This document shows, in pieces, positions 8,598 through 17,251 of a stretch of 64,000 bases of DNA (position 1 is the first letter of the stretch; each line of letters opens with the position of its first letter). The DNA is from Halomonas nitroreducens (GTDB lineage: Bacteria; Pseudomonadota; Gammaproteobacteria; Pseudomonadales; Halomonadaceae): NCBI RefSeq assembly GCF_003966155.1, contig NZ_RXNS01000003.1, forward strand, positions 62,001 through 126,000. Direction: 5' to 3'. The position numbers and the translations under genes were made by a program. A model generated the notes under the pieces. The model ran no database searches. It saw only the letters and a list, made by a program, of their open reading frames with translations, and was not told the DNA's origin.

Positions 8598-9032
8598 ATG
8601 AAAGCCAGCCTGGCCCCCCTGCTGACCACCGGCCTGCTGCTCACCGGCGGCATCGCCCAAGCCGATGCCCTCGAGGCACGGCTCTACAAGAACCCCTCCT
8701 GCGGCTGTTGCACGGCCTATGCCCGCCAGATGGAGGCCCGCGGTTTCGACGTGGAGGTCATCGACACCCAGGATATCGGCAGCGTGAAGCAGGCCGCCGG
8801 CATCCCCTACGGTGAAGGCGCCTGCCACACCATCGAGCTCGAGGGCTATGTGATCGAGGGCCATGTACCCTTTGCCGCCATTGACCGCCTGCTGGACGAA
8901 CGCCCCGACATCGACGGCATCGGCCTGGCCGGGATGCCGACAGGTACCCCGGGAATGCCCGGCCCCAAGCAGGCTCCCTATGAGGTGAAGCAGTTCACCG
9001 ACCGTGAGGCATCCCCCTGGATGACGATCTGA
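8598..9032 (+). CDS. Exported DUF411 metal-binding protein
   Basis: A 144-residue exported protein. A signal peptide of about 22 residues precedes the DUF411 domain, which begins LYKNPSCGCC with Cys35, Cys37 and Cys38, followed by GEGACHTIE and VIEGHVP. DUF411 proteins are commonly found in copper and other metal resistance loci and are thought to bind metal through the conserved Cys and His. It probably forms an operon with the Met-rich protein 52 bases upstream. A GGAG ribosome site precedes the ATG. The exact biochemical role is not established for the family. Confidence 0.88.
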   Translation: MKASLAPLLTTGLLLTGGIAQADALEARLYKNPSCGCCTAYARQMEARGFDVEVIDTQDIGSVKQAAGIPYGEGACHTIELEGYVIEGHVPFAAIDRLLDERPDIDGIGLAGMPTGTPGMPGPKQAPYEVKQFTDREASPWMTI

Positions 9033-9142
9033 TCGCATCCACGAACAGGCGGGCTATGCTGGAAGGTGTGGAGTCCAACTTGTCAAGAAGGGAGACACGC
9101 TAACCCGACGTTTCGGCCCTGGTGGCCGAAGGAGGCAACGTC

Positions 9143-9613
9143 ATGGCCATGCCGATTACGATCCGGGAGTACCTCCGCGCGTGTGATATCGACTACGAGG
9201 AGGTCCCCCACCCACGCGAGGTGTCGAGCAGCCGCATTGCGCAGATGTCGCATATCGGCGGCAACCAGATGGCCAAGGCGATCATGCTGCATGGCGACGC
9301 CGGCTATCGTGTCGCCGTGGTGCCCAGTACCTGTGATGCCGACCTGGAGAAGCTCTCGGAGCTCTTCCATGAGAAACTCGAGCTGGCCTCGGAAGACGAG
9401 ATCCGCCGCGAGTTTGATGATTGCGATCCGGGGGCCACCATTGCGGTGGGCCAGGCCTACGGGCTGAAGGTCTATCTCGACGACCAGCTGCGCCACCAGC
9501 CGGATATCTACTTCGATGCCGGCGACCACGAGACGCTGGTCCACATGAGCGGCCACGAGTTCGACCGTCTGATGGATGACAGCCGCCACGGCGAGTTCAG
9601 CCGTCATCCCTGA
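9143..9613 (+). CDS. YbaK/EbsC-type (ProRS-associated) deacylase domain protein
   Basis: A 156-residue cytosolic protein of the YbaK/ProX fold, the family that hydrolyses mischarged aminoacyl-tRNAs in trans. Visible features are the N-terminal IREYLRACDIDYEEVPHP, the MAKAIMLHGDAGYRVAVVP strand-helix and the C-terminal glycine-poor DPGATIAVGQAYGLKVYLD segment. The ATG is preceded by GGAGG with correct spacing; an upstream GTG in frame would place that site inside the gene. A strong terminator follows at 9633. The amino-acid specificity cannot be told from sequence. Confidence 0.87.
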   Translation: MAMPITIREYLRACDIDYEEVPHPREVSSSRIAQMSHIGGNQMAKAIMLHGDAGYRVAVVPSTCDADLEKLSELFHEKLELASEDEIRREFDDCDPGATIAVGQAYGLKVYLDDQLRHQPDIYFDAGDHETLVHMSGHEFDRLMDDSRHGEFSRHP

Positions 9614-9632
9614 TATCCACGCTCGCGTCCCC

Positions 9633-9665
9633 ATCGGCCACGCCTCATGGCGTGGCCGATCTTTT
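9633..9665 (+). terminator. Rho-independent terminator after the YbaK-like gene
   Basis: ATCGGCCACGCC-TCAT-GGCGTGGCCGAT forms a perfect 12-bp stem with a 4-base loop, followed by CTTTT. It lies between convergent genes and is oriented for the plus-strand gene. Confidence 0.9.
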
Positions 9666-9675
9666 GCGGGTCGCG

Positions 9676-10167
9676 TCAGGCGTCGCGGGGCGGGCGCGCG
9701 TACTTGATGAACGGTGTCAGCACCCCGACGCGGTCATACAGACGCCGGGCGTCCCGGTTGAAGTCCTGGGTCAGCCAGTAGACGTCGGGAGCCTCTTCCT
9801 CGCTGGCCTGGGCGAAGACGCGCTCGATCAGCCGGCGTCCCAGGCCCTGCCCGCGATGGCGAGGATCCACAAACAGATCCTGGAGATAGCACACCGGGGT
9901 CAGCTTCCAGCAATGGGCATGGTAGAGGTAGTGCACGAGCCCAACGAGGCCCGGGACTTCCTGTTCCTCTCCTGCCGCATTTGGTACTTCCACCACGAAA
10001 GCCCTCGGCTCACCATCCTCCGGTACCAGCAGGCGCGAGAACGTGCTGTCGTATACCGCCTCCGGGAGTTCCGTGTCATAGAAGCTCAGATAGTCCTGCC
10101 AAAGCCGGGCCCATTCCGGCTTGTCACCTGCCCGGATGGGGCGGATCGCGTACGGGGTATCGCTCAT
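9676..10167 (-). CDS. GNAT family N-acetyltransferase
   Basis: A 163-residue acyl-CoA N-acyltransferase. The N-terminal strand (YAIRPIRAGDKPEWARLWQDYLSFY) and the acetyl-CoA binding motif (YLQDLFVDPRHRGQGLGRRLIE, with R/Q-x-x-G-x-G/A) are clear. The closing NRDARRLYDRVG is typical of GNATs. The substrate is unknown. The ATG has only a weak GAGTGA upstream. It converges on the YbaK-like gene. Confidence 0.9.
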   Translation of the reverse strand: MSDTPYAIRPIRAGDKPEWARLWQDYLSFYDTELPEAVYDSTFSRLLVPEDGEPRAFVVEVPNAAGEEQEVPGLVGLVHYLYHAHCWKLTPVCYLQDLFVDPRHRGQGLGRRLIERVFAQASEEEAPDVYWLTQDFNRDARRLYDRVGVLTPFIKYARPPRDA

Positions 10168-10450
10168 GGCGCGTTCACTCTGTGTCTCGGCATTCCCTTT
10201 CCCACTCTAGACAAGTGCCCCGTCATGCGTCCTACCCGATCGGCGCGAAGACCGCCCTTATGCGGGTTGAAGGATGCCTGCGGACGGGGCCAAGGGCTCC
10301 CGGTGCAGGTCTTCCACCGCCCGAGCGATGTTGCAGCGGCCTTCATGACCGCTAGCCTGTCGCTGGGCCAGTTCTAGCAGGAGGCGAGCGCGGCCGATGG
10401 CATACCGGCCACCCGACAGAGTGACGCGCCACCGTCCCGGCGATCCGGGA
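10168..10450. other. Intergenic region without recognisable gene
   Basis: About 280 bases between two minus-strand genes. I see no credible coding frame, repeat or terminator; it should hold the promoter of the acetyltransferase gene. Confidence 0.5.
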
Positions 10451-11641
10451 TCAGTGCGTCTCGATCAACAGGTTGCGCGGGGTCAGGGCCCGCTCGCAGA
10501 AAGTGGACAGGCTGACCCGGAAACCGGCCTCCTCCAGCAGGCGCACGCGATCCAGAGCCAGCCAGACCTCCAGCGGACGCCGGAACAGGTGGCGCACCAG
10601 CTCCAGCCGCGACACCCTGGCCAGGCGCTGCCAGCCAGCGGCCTCGTAGGCCGCCCAGTCCACCGAGGTTGGCAGCTCGACGCCCTTCTGCTCGGCCGCC
10701 CAGCGGCAGAAGCCGGCGAAGTCGTCGGGCAGCTTGCCGTAGGCCAGGCTCGGCACCGGCAGGTAGGCATCCCGGCCACGGGCTTCGCGTTGCAGCAGGT
10801 CGAAGCCCAGCCGCCAGGCATTGGCCCGCGCCCGGTGGCGGCGCACGCCGCGCGGCGCGGTGACCGTCTCCTGCACCGCCATGGCCAGGTCCTCCCGGCT
10901 CAGGCGCAGGCCATGCTCGGCCATCAGCGCCCGTCCCCGCCGGGACAGCGCCCGGTAATCGGCCGCGGCGGTGCGGTGGTAGCAGCAGGGCGCCAGGCTC
11001 ACGGCGGTGCCGGTCTCGGCGGCCAGGGTCAGCAGCCGCCCGTGCAGGTCGCCGCAGGCGTGCAGGGCCGCGACGCGCACATCGGCGGCCAGCCAGCGCC
11101 CGGCATCCGGGGCCATCACATCCTGGGACTGCAGGCGCACCGCCAGGCCCTGCCGCTCGGCCAGGCCCTGGCCCGCCTCGCAGAGCGCCGACCGCCACTC
11201 CAGCCCGGTCACCGGCCGCCGATGCAGGCGTGCCAGGGTCCGCCCCAGGTGGCCCTTGCCGGCACACCACTCCACCAGGGCATGGTCCCCCACGCTGACT
11301 CGGGACGCGAAGGCCTGGATCTGTCGCCACTTGCGCGCGCCGATGCCCTCGCCCCAGTCGTCCGGCAGCGCGGAGGCGGGCGACGCACCCGGCGACAGGC
11401 CCACCAGTGCGGCCAGCTCGTCCACCGGCAGCCAGGCCGCCAGCGGCGAGGCCTCGAAGGGGGCGGCCTGCAGCCGCTGCACTTCATCGTCGGGGAGCGC
11501 CAGCAGGGTGTCGGCGAGACCGGGCAGGCAACCGCCCCAGGGCGTTTCGCGCTGCTGGAAGGGCAGCGGGCGCCACAGGGCCTGCCACTCGGCCAGCAAG
11601 GTGCTCAGCTGCTGGAAGCGTTGGTCGTGGGAGGGGGACAT
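10451..11641 (-). CDS. SAM-dependent methyltransferase (Methyltransf_32-like)
   Basis: A 396-residue predicted methyltransferase. The SAM-binding motif VEWCAGKGHLGR lies near residue 145, followed by VAALHACGDLHGRLL and LAPCCYHR, which are hallmarks of the Methyltransf_32 group. The N-terminal 100 residues and the C-terminal helical part are less conserved. GGAAGG precedes the ATG at a good distance; a longer in-frame reading is discarded because it overlaps the divergent ChaN gene. The target could be RNA or protein; it is not known. Divergent from the ChaN/peptidase pair. Confidence 0.85.
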   Translation of the reverse strand: MSPSHDQRFQQLSTLLAEWQALWRPLPFQQRETPWGGCLPGLADTLLALPDDEVQRLQAAPFEASPLAAWLPVDELAALVGLSPGASPASALPDDWGEGIGARKWRQIQAFASRVSVGDHALVEWCAGKGHLGRTLARLHRRPVTGLEWRSALCEAGQGLAERQGLAVRLQSQDVMAPDAGRWLAADVRVAALHACGDLHGRLLTLAAETGTAVSLAPCCYHRTAAADYRALSRRGRALMAEHGLRLSREDLAMAVQETVTAPRGVRRHRARANAWRLGFDLLQREARGRDAYLPVPSLAYGKLPDDFAGFCRWAAEQKGVELPTSVDWAAYEAAGWQRLARVSRLELVRHLFRRPLEVWLALDRVRLLEEAGFRVSLSTFCERALTPRNLLIETH

Positions 11642-11770
11642 GACGCCTTCCGGGGACGGATCGCGGGGCACGCAGGGTAACGCATCCGACGCCGCCAAGC
11701 ATGGCCCGCTTTGCTCGCGCCCCGGCTCGGGGTAGGGTGAACGACCCAGCCGCCCCGCGAGGAGCCTCCC

Positions 11771-12925
11771 ATGTCGCGACGTTGCCGTCTCGCTGTCCTC
11801 GGCACCCGCCTGGCCCTGGTGGTGGGCCTCGCCCTGCCGCTCTCCGGCCTCGCCGCCCCCTGCCCCTCCCCCGGCCAGTGGCTGGCTGCCGACGGCACCC
11901 CGGTGGCCAGTGACGAGCTGATGCGGGACCTGGCCCACCAATCGGTGGTGCTGCTTGGCGAGGAGCACGACCAGTTGGCCCATCACCGCTGGCAGCTGCA
12001 CACCCTGGCCGGCCTGCATGCCCTGCGCCCCGACATGGTGATCGGCCTGGAGATGCTGCCCCGGGAGGCCCAGTCGACCCTGGATGCCTGGGTGGCCGGT
12101 GAGCTCAGCGAGGCTGCCTTCCTCGAGGCCAGCGACTGGGAGTCGGCCTGGGGCCTCGACCCGGCCCTGTACCTGCCGATCCTGCACTTCGCCCGCATGC
12201 ATGGCGTGCCCCTCAAGGCGCTGAATATCGTCCCTGCCCTGCGTCGCCGGCTGGCCAGCGACGGCTGGGCGTCAGTCCCCGCCCGGGAACGTTTCGACAT
12301 TCCGGCTCCCGCCGCTCCCTCGCCGGCCTATCGCCGGTCCCTGGCCGAGGTCTTCGACCGGCATGCCGGAAGCGACGATCCCGACGCGCTGGAACGCTTC
12401 ATCGCCGCCCAGCTGGTCTGGGACCGGGCCATGGCCAGTGCCCTGGCCGAGGCGACAGAGGACGACGCCCTGGTGGTGGGCCTGATGGGCCTGCGCCACC
12501 TGACCTTCGGCCACGGCGTGCCCCACCAGCTGGCCGACCTGGGCGTGACCGCTCAGCAGAGCCTGTTGCCGCGCCCGCGGCAGGCGGACTGCCAGCAGCC
12601 GCCCGAGGGACTGGCCGATGCCTACTTCACCCTCGGCGACGAGGCCCCCTTCACCGCTCCTGCACCGCCCCGCCTCGGTGTGATGATCGGCCCCCATCCG
12701 GCCGGGGTAGAGATCCGCTCCGTCGGCCCGGACTCGGTGGCCGCGGCGGCCGGCCTTCGGGAGGGCGACGTGATCCTCGCCGCGGCCGGCCGCCCCCTGG
12801 AGACGCCCGGCGAGCTCTCTGCCCGGGTCCGTGAGCAGCCCCCCGGGACACTGCTGCCCCTGGAAGTGCGCCGCGATGACGACATCCGGGAAGTGCTGGC
12901 CCGCTTCCCGGTCGCGACGCCATGA
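11771..12925 (+). CDS. ChaN-like haem-binding family protein with C-terminal PDZ domain
   Basis: A 384-residue exported protein. A signal peptide (1-28, cleavage near GLAAP) is followed by a ChaN domain (about 40-265; VVLLGEEHDQLAHHRWQ, VIGLEMLPREAQ, GLMGLRHLTFGHGVP) of the family that binds haem and resembles Tiki/erythromycin-esterase folds. A PDZ domain occupies about 300-375 (LGVMIGPHPAGVEIRSV, AAGLREGDVILAAAGRPL). The last four bases overlap the ATG of an M1 peptidase gene, so the two are translationally coupled. A periplasmic role handling haem or peptides is likely. No Cys lipobox is seen. Confidence 0.85.
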   Translation: MSRRCRLAVLGTRLALVVGLALPLSGLAAPCPSPGQWLAADGTPVASDELMRDLAHQSVVLLGEEHDQLAHHRWQLHTLAGLHALRPDMVIGLEMLPREAQSTLDAWVAGELSEAAFLEASDWESAWGLDPALYLPILHFARMHGVPLKALNIVPALRRRLASDGWASVPARERFDIPAPAAPSPAYRRSLAEVFDRHAGSDDPDALERFIAAQLVWDRAMASALAEATEDDALVVGLMGLRHLTFGHGVPHQLADLGVTAQQSLLPRPRQADCQQPPEGLADAYFTLGDEAPFTAPAPPRLGVMIGPHPAGVEIRSVGPDSVAAAAGLREGDVILAAAGRPLETPGELSARVREQPPGTLLPLEVRRDDDIREVLARFPVATP

Positions 12926-14913
12926 CGCCGTGGCTGGTCAAGCTGGTGGCCGTAGCCGGCCTGTTGCTGGCGACCGCGGCGCCGACCGTCGCGGCTCCCC
13001 AGCGGACCCTGACCCTGTGGCTCGACCCCGCCGCCGGCGCCCTGCGTGGCGAGATGCGCCTGGCGCTGCCCGCCTCGGGCCGCTTTCGCCTCGCGCCGGC
13101 CTTCAGGCTCACCGCGGTGGAGCGCCGGGACGAGACGCTGGCCGTCACACGGGAAGCGGCAGGGCGCTATCGCGTCGTCGCCCCGCCCGGCCCGGTGACC
13201 GTGCGCTGGCAGGGCCGGCCGGCCGGCGACGGCGAGCCCCCCGACCAGGCCCCGCAGCTGTCGGCGTCGGGAGGGCTGCTTCCCGCCCGAAGCGGCTGGC
13301 ACCCCCGGGTCGCCGCCCCCCGGGCCGGCCCCCTGACCCTGGTCCTGCACACTCCGCCAGGGCAGCGCGCGGTGGGTAGCGGCTCGCTGGTGGAGGAGCG
13401 CCGGCACGCGGATGGCATCACCGCCCGCTACACGCACCCCCGTACCCGGGACCTCGAGGTGGCAACCGGCCCCTGGCGGCTCCGGGAACGCCGGGTCGAT
13501 GGGATCCGCCTGCGCACCCTCTTCCCCGCGACGCTCGATGCCGCCTTCGCCGAGACCTACCTCGAGCATGCCGTGGACTTCCTCGAGGCCTTCCAGGCCC
13601 GGCTCGGCCGCTACCCCTTCGCGAGCTTCACCATGGCCGCCTCCCCGGCGCCGGTGGGCCTGGCCTTTCCCGGCTTCACGCTGCTCGGCGAGAAGGTCAT
13701 CCCCCTGCCGTTCATTCCCACGACCTCGCTGGGCCACGAGCTGATGCACGCCTGGTGGGGCGGCGCGGTGGGCATCGACTATGCCAGGGGCAACTGGGCC
13801 GAGGCGCTGACCACCTATCTCGCCGACTACGCCAGGGCCGAGGCCCAAGGTGAGGGCATGGCCACACGGCGGCGCTGGCTGACCGACCTCAGCGCCCTGC
13901 CCGAGGACCAGGAGATGCCCCTGGTGGCCTTCCGCGGCGGCGCCGAGCCGGTAGTCCGGCTGATCGGCTATCAGCACGGCGCCATGGTCTTCCATATGCT
14001 GCGCCGGCGGCTCGGCGAGCCGGTCTTCCAGGCAGGCCTGCGACGCTTCGCCGAGACACAACGCTTTCGCACCGCCGACTGGCGTGACCTGCGAGTCGCC
14101 TTCGAGTCGGCCTCGGGATCGCCACTGGGCCCCTTCTTCGAGGCCTGGCTGACCCGCCCCGGGCGGCCGACACTGGCCCTGGAGGCGGTCAGCGTCACCG
14201 TCACCGGGAGCGGCTTCGTGCTTCGCGGCCGGCTGCTCCAACAGGGCGAGGGGGCACCCTGGCCGCTGGCCGTGCCCCTGGCGGTGGCAACGACCGCGGG
14301 CAGCGAGCATCGGGTCGTCGAGGCCCACGAGGAGCGCACCTCCTTTTCCCTGACACTGCGCGACCGCCCCCTGGCCCTGACCGTGGACCCCGACTTCCAG
14401 GTGCTGCGCCGCCTCAACGCCATCCCGGCGCTGTTGCGCGGCCTGACCCTCGACCCGGCGACCCGGGTGCTGCCCCTGGACGATGCCCCCCTCGCGCTCG
14501 GACAGCGGATTCTCGGCCGGGACGCCGAGCCCGCCACAAAGGACTCCCGGGCCGGCACGCCGCTGCTGGTGATCGGCCCCACCGAGGCGGTGGCCGACTG
14601 GCGCGAGACCCATGGGCTACCGCGCCCCCCACGTCCGCTGGCCCGGGCCGGCCAGGCCCGGATGTGGACCCTGCCCGGCACCCGGGTCGCGCTGGTCAGC
14701 GCCGACACCCGCGAGGCCCTGGCGAGACTCAGTGGCGCCCTGCGCCATCACCGCGGTCGCAGCTATGTGGTCCAGGATGCCGGCGGGACCACGCTCGAGG
14801 CGGGCACCTGGCCGGCGCCCCCGGCCAGCCCTCACCGGCGTCTTGGCGCTCCCGCCCCGCCCAGGGCCGTCGCTCCCCAGCGATCGTCCTCCCCTCGCCC
14901 CGCCCTTCCTTAA
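12922..14913 (+). CDS. Exported M1-family metallopeptidase
   Basis: A 663-residue zinc peptidase with a signal peptide (1-24). The gluzincin motif HELMH (His272, Glu273, His276) and third ligand Glu294 in NWAEALTTY define an M1-like active site; the spacing from His276 to Glu294 is one residue shorter than the classic HExxH-x18-E. The N-terminal part is beta-rich as in M1 enzymes. The last about 45 residues are low-complexity Pro/Arg/Ser, probably not conserved. ATGA overlap with the ChaN-PDZ gene suggests the two act together in the periplasm. The substrate is unknown. Confidence 0.85.
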   Translation: MTPWLVKLVAVAGLLLATAAPTVAAPQRTLTLWLDPAAGALRGEMRLALPASGRFRLAPAFRLTAVERRDETLAVTREAAGRYRVVAPPGPVTVRWQGRPAGDGEPPDQAPQLSASGGLLPARSGWHPRVAAPRAGPLTLVLHTPPGQRAVGSGSLVEERRHADGITARYTHPRTRDLEVATGPWRLRERRVDGIRLRTLFPATLDAAFAETYLEHAVDFLEAFQARLGRYPFASFTMAASPAPVGLAFPGFTLLGEKVIPLPFIPTTSLGHELMHAWWGGAVGIDYARGNWAEALTTYLADYARAEAQGEGMATRRRWLTDLSALPEDQEMPLVAFRGGAEPVVRLIGYQHGAMVFHMLRRRLGEPVFQAGLRRFAETQRFRTADWRDLRVAFESASGSPLGPFFEAWLTRPGRPTLALEAVSVTVTGSGFVLRGRLLQQGEGAPWPLAVPLAVATTAGSEHRVVEAHEERTSFSLTLRDRPLALTVDPDFQVLRRLNAIPALLRGLTLDPATRVLPLDDAPLALGQRILGRDAEPATKDSRAGTPLLVIGPTEAVADWRETHGLPRPPRPLARAGQARMWTLPGTRVALVSADTREALARLSGALRHHRGRSYVVQDAGGTTLEAGTWPAPPASPHRRLGAPAPPRAVAPQRSSSPRPALP

Positions 14914-14931
14914 GAAAGCCTTAAGCTTTTT
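14909..14931 (+). terminator. Probable terminator after the M1 peptidase gene
   Basis: CTTAAG-AAAGC-CTTAAG followed by CTTTTT. The 6-bp stem overlaps the TAA stop codon. The stem is short and AT-rich, so confidence is moderate. Confidence 0.45.
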
Positions 14932-15065
14932 CCCTCAGACTATCGCCGCCTCGCACGCCCCGGTGGGTCAGGAACCTGAACCTTGCATGACGCGAAATCC
15001 CCGTCGATGACGACAATTCATAAGTCGATCAACCAGTGCAAATAGTTATAGCTCCGGCCCTGATG

Positions 15066-15071
15066 TAGAAT
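15066..15071 (+). promoter_or_regulatory. Possible -10 element for nhaD
   Basis: TAGAAT preceded by TGATG in an AT-richer stretch 50 bases upstream of nhaD. No clear -35 hexamer is seen at the usual spacing, so this is tentative. Confidence 0.25.
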
Positions 15072-15121
15072 CTCCGCGCTTTCAACCCCCTCCCCTCATC
15101 TTTCTCAGGATGCTCCCGTTC

Positions 15122-16606
15122 ATGCTGACACAACGACATTCCCCCCACTGGCTCCGGCGAAGCGCCCGATGGCCAGGAGTTCTCATGCTCGCCGTTCTTG
15201 CGCTGTCCAGCCCACCGGTGCTGGCGGCCGGAGCCGGCGAGCTCGACCTGACCTATTCGCTGAGCGGCTTCACCGCCGTGATGCTGTTTCTCGTCGCCTA
15301 CGGCCTGGTGATGGCCGAGGAACAGCTGCACATGCGCAAGTCCAAGCCGGTGCTCGTCGCTGCAGGCCTTATCTGGATGTTGATCGGCTGGATCTACGTC
15401 CAGGAAGGCCTGTCGGACGCCGCCGAACATGCCTTCAGCGAGACCCTGCTCGAGTACACCGAGCTGCTGCTCTTCCTGCTGGTGGCGATGACCTACGTCA
15501 ACGCCATGGAGGAGCGCCGGGTCTTCGACAAGCTGCGCGCCTGGATGGTGGAAACGGGCTTCAGCTACCGCTCGCTGTTCTGGATCACCGGCGTGCTGGC
15601 CTTCTGGATCTCGACCGTCGCCAACAACCTGACCACCGCCATGCTGATGTGTGCGGTGGTGCTCAAGGTGGCCGAGGGCGACAAGCGCTTCATCAACCTG
15701 GCCTGCGTCAACATCGTGGTGGCGTCGAACGCCGGCGGCGCCTTCAGCCCCTTCGGCGACATCACCACCCTGATGGTATGGCAGGCCAAGCTGGTGGAAT
15801 TCCAGGAATTCTTCGAGCTGCTCGGGCCGTCGCTGGTCAACTACCTGCTGCCGGCCCTGGTGATGAGCTGCTTCATCAAGAACCGCAAGCCCGGCGTCCT
15901 CGAGGAGGTGGTCTGGCTCAAGCGGGGAGCTCGGCGCATCGTCTTCCTGTTCCTGCTCACGGTGGTGATCGCCGTGCTCTGCCATACCGTGCTGAACCTG
16001 CCGCCGGCCCTGGGCATGATGATGGGCCTCGGGTTCCTGCAGTTCTTCGGCTACTACCTGCGCCGCAGCCTGCCGCGCTCGCTGGCGCGCAAGCGCACCC
16101 GCTACAGCCAGCGCGGCGACTGGCGCAAGCTCGAGGCGCTCGGCAGCGTGGTGCCCTTCGACGTATTCACGCGTATCGCCCGTTCCGAGTGGGATACCCT
16201 GCTGTTCTTCTATGGCGTGGTGATGGCGGTGGGCGGCCTGGGCTTCATGGGCTATCTGGCGCTGCTGTCCGAGTCCCTCTATGCGGGCTGGGATCCCACC
16301 TGGGCCAACGTCGTGCTGGGCATGGTCTCGGCGGTGGTCGACAACATCCCGGTGATGTTCGCGGTCATCTCCATGGAGCCGGACATGTCCATGGGCAACT
16401 GGCTGCTGATCACCCTCACGGCCGGTGTCGGCGGCAGCCTGCTTTCCGTGGGCTCCGCGGCCGGGGTGGCGCTGATGGGGCAGGCCCGGGGCATCTACAC
16501 CTTCGCCGGCCACATGCGTTGGGCCCCGGTCATCGCCCTGGGCTATTTCGCCAGCGTGGCCATGCACCTGTGGCTCAACGCCGAGAGCTTCAACGTCTTC
16601 CACTGA
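15122..16606 (+). CDS. nhaD: Na+/H+ antiporter NhaD
   Basis: Inner-membrane sodium/proton antiporter of about 494 residues with 12 or so membrane helices, of the NhaD type found in halophiles and marine bacteria. An N-terminal signal-like helix (ending PVLAAGAGELDL) is typical of this family. Recognisable motifs are ISTVANNLTTAMLM, VASNAGGAFSPFGDITTLM with the polar helix break, and the second half VSAVVDNIPVMFAVISM, each with Asn/Asp/Thr expected in ion binding. The ATG at 15122 is favoured because AGGA lies about 11 bases upstream; an in-frame ATG at 15110 is possible. It supports Na+ extrusion and pH homeostasis. No riboswitch-like leader is recognised. Confidence 0.93.
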   Translation: MLTQRHSPHWLRRSARWPGVLMLAVLALSSPPVLAAGAGELDLTYSLSGFTAVMLFLVAYGLVMAEEQLHMRKSKPVLVAAGLIWMLIGWIYVQEGLSDAAEHAFSETLLEYTELLLFLLVAMTYVNAMEERRVFDKLRAWMVETGFSYRSLFWITGVLAFWISTVANNLTTAMLMCAVVLKVAEGDKRFINLACVNIVVASNAGGAFSPFGDITTLMVWQAKLVEFQEFFELLGPSLVNYLLPALVMSCFIKNRKPGVLEEVVWLKRGARRIVFLFLLTVVIAVLCHTVLNLPPALGMMMGLGFLQFFGYYLRRSLPRSLARKRTRYSQRGDWRKLEALGSVVPFDVFTRIARSEWDTLLFFYGVVMAVGGLGFMGYLALLSESLYAGWDPTWANVVLGMVSAVVDNIPVMFAVISMEPDMSMGNWLLITLTAGVGGSLLSVGSAAGVALMGQARGIYTFAGHMRWAPVIALGYFASVAMHLWLNAESFNVFH

Positions 16607-16611
16607 CCTGC

Positions 16612-16639
16612 CCCGCCCGGCGCCACGCCGCCGGGCGGG
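16612..16639 (+). terminator. GC-rich hairpin after nhaD
   Basis: CCCGCCCGGCG and CGCCGGGCGGG form a perfect 11-bp stem with a 6-base loop, six bases after the nhaD stop. Only a weak CTCTCCTT follows, so termination is possible but unproven. Confidence 0.4.
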
Positions 16640-16748
16640 CCAGCTCTCCTTCCAACGCCGCCCTTTCACGTCCTCGTCCGCCGGGACGCATACCGGCGCT
16701 GCTATGCTGATCGGCAAGCACAGCGAAGGCCGCGCCGGCCCCGGGACC

Positions 16749-17234
16749 ATGACCCTCTACCGTTTCGTCACCCGCTGGCGGCTCGAGGCCCCCATCGACC
16801 GGGTCTACCAGGCCTTGAGCCACCCGACGCAGTGGCCGGGATGGTGGCCGGGGCTGATCGAGGTGGAACCCCTGGCCCGAGGTGACCGACGGGGCATCGG
16901 CCGCCGCTATCGCTATACCTGGCAAAGCCGCCTCGGCTATCGCTTGCGCTTCGCGATCTGCGTGACCCGGGTACGACCGCCCACGCTGATCGAGGCCGAG
17001 GCCCGGGGGGACCTGGAGGGCGTGGGGCGCTGGGAACTCCGCGAGATCCGAGACGGCACCGAGGTGCGCTATCACTGGCAGGTACGCACCCGTCCGCGCT
17101 GGATGAACCTCCTCGCGCCTCTCGCCCGTCCCGTCTTCACCTGGAGTCATCACACCATGATGCGACGGGGCGAACTCGGCCTGGCCGGCCATCTCGGGGT
17201 CCGGCTGCTGGCCAGCGCCCCCGTCCGCGAGTGA
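16749..17234 (+). CDS. SRPBCC (START/polyketide cyclase-like) family protein
   Basis: A 161-residue protein with a helix-grip SRPBCC fold: the opening RFVTRWRLEAPIDRVYQALSHPTQWPGWWPG is the typical beta strand plus ligand-cavity helices, followed by antiparallel strands and a long C-terminal helix. Such proteins bind hydrophobic ligands; the ligand is not known. The start is placed at the ATG of MTLYRF because the fold starts there; an upstream in-frame ATG at 16704 would add 15 unrelated residues, and neither has a strong ribosome site. Convergent with the GFA gene. Confidence 0.8.
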   Translation: MTLYRFVTRWRLEAPIDRVYQALSHPTQWPGWWPGLIEVEPLARGDRRGIGRRYRYTWQSRLGYRLRFAICVTRVRPPTLIEAEARGDLEGVGRWELREIRDGTEVRYHWQVRTRPRWMNLLAPLARPVFTWSHHTMMRRGELGLAGHLGVRLLASAPVRE

Positions 17235-17251
17235 GGATCGCGACTCCCGGT

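Noticed and set aside
12622..14613. Long open frame of 663 codons antisense to the M1 peptidase gene
   Set aside because: Composition is Gly/Gln/Ala/Arg-rich shadow sequence with no domain, and it is fully antisense to a gene with intact catalytic motifs. Long antisense frames are expected at this GC content.
14914..15121. Possible sodium riboswitch or other structured leader ahead of nhaD
   Set aside because: I could not fold a recognisable riboswitch core; only a weak -10 and a short terminator are visible.
15029..16750. Long open frame of 573 codons antisense to nhaD
   Set aside because: His/Gln-rich shadow of a membrane protein gene; no ribosome site or motif.
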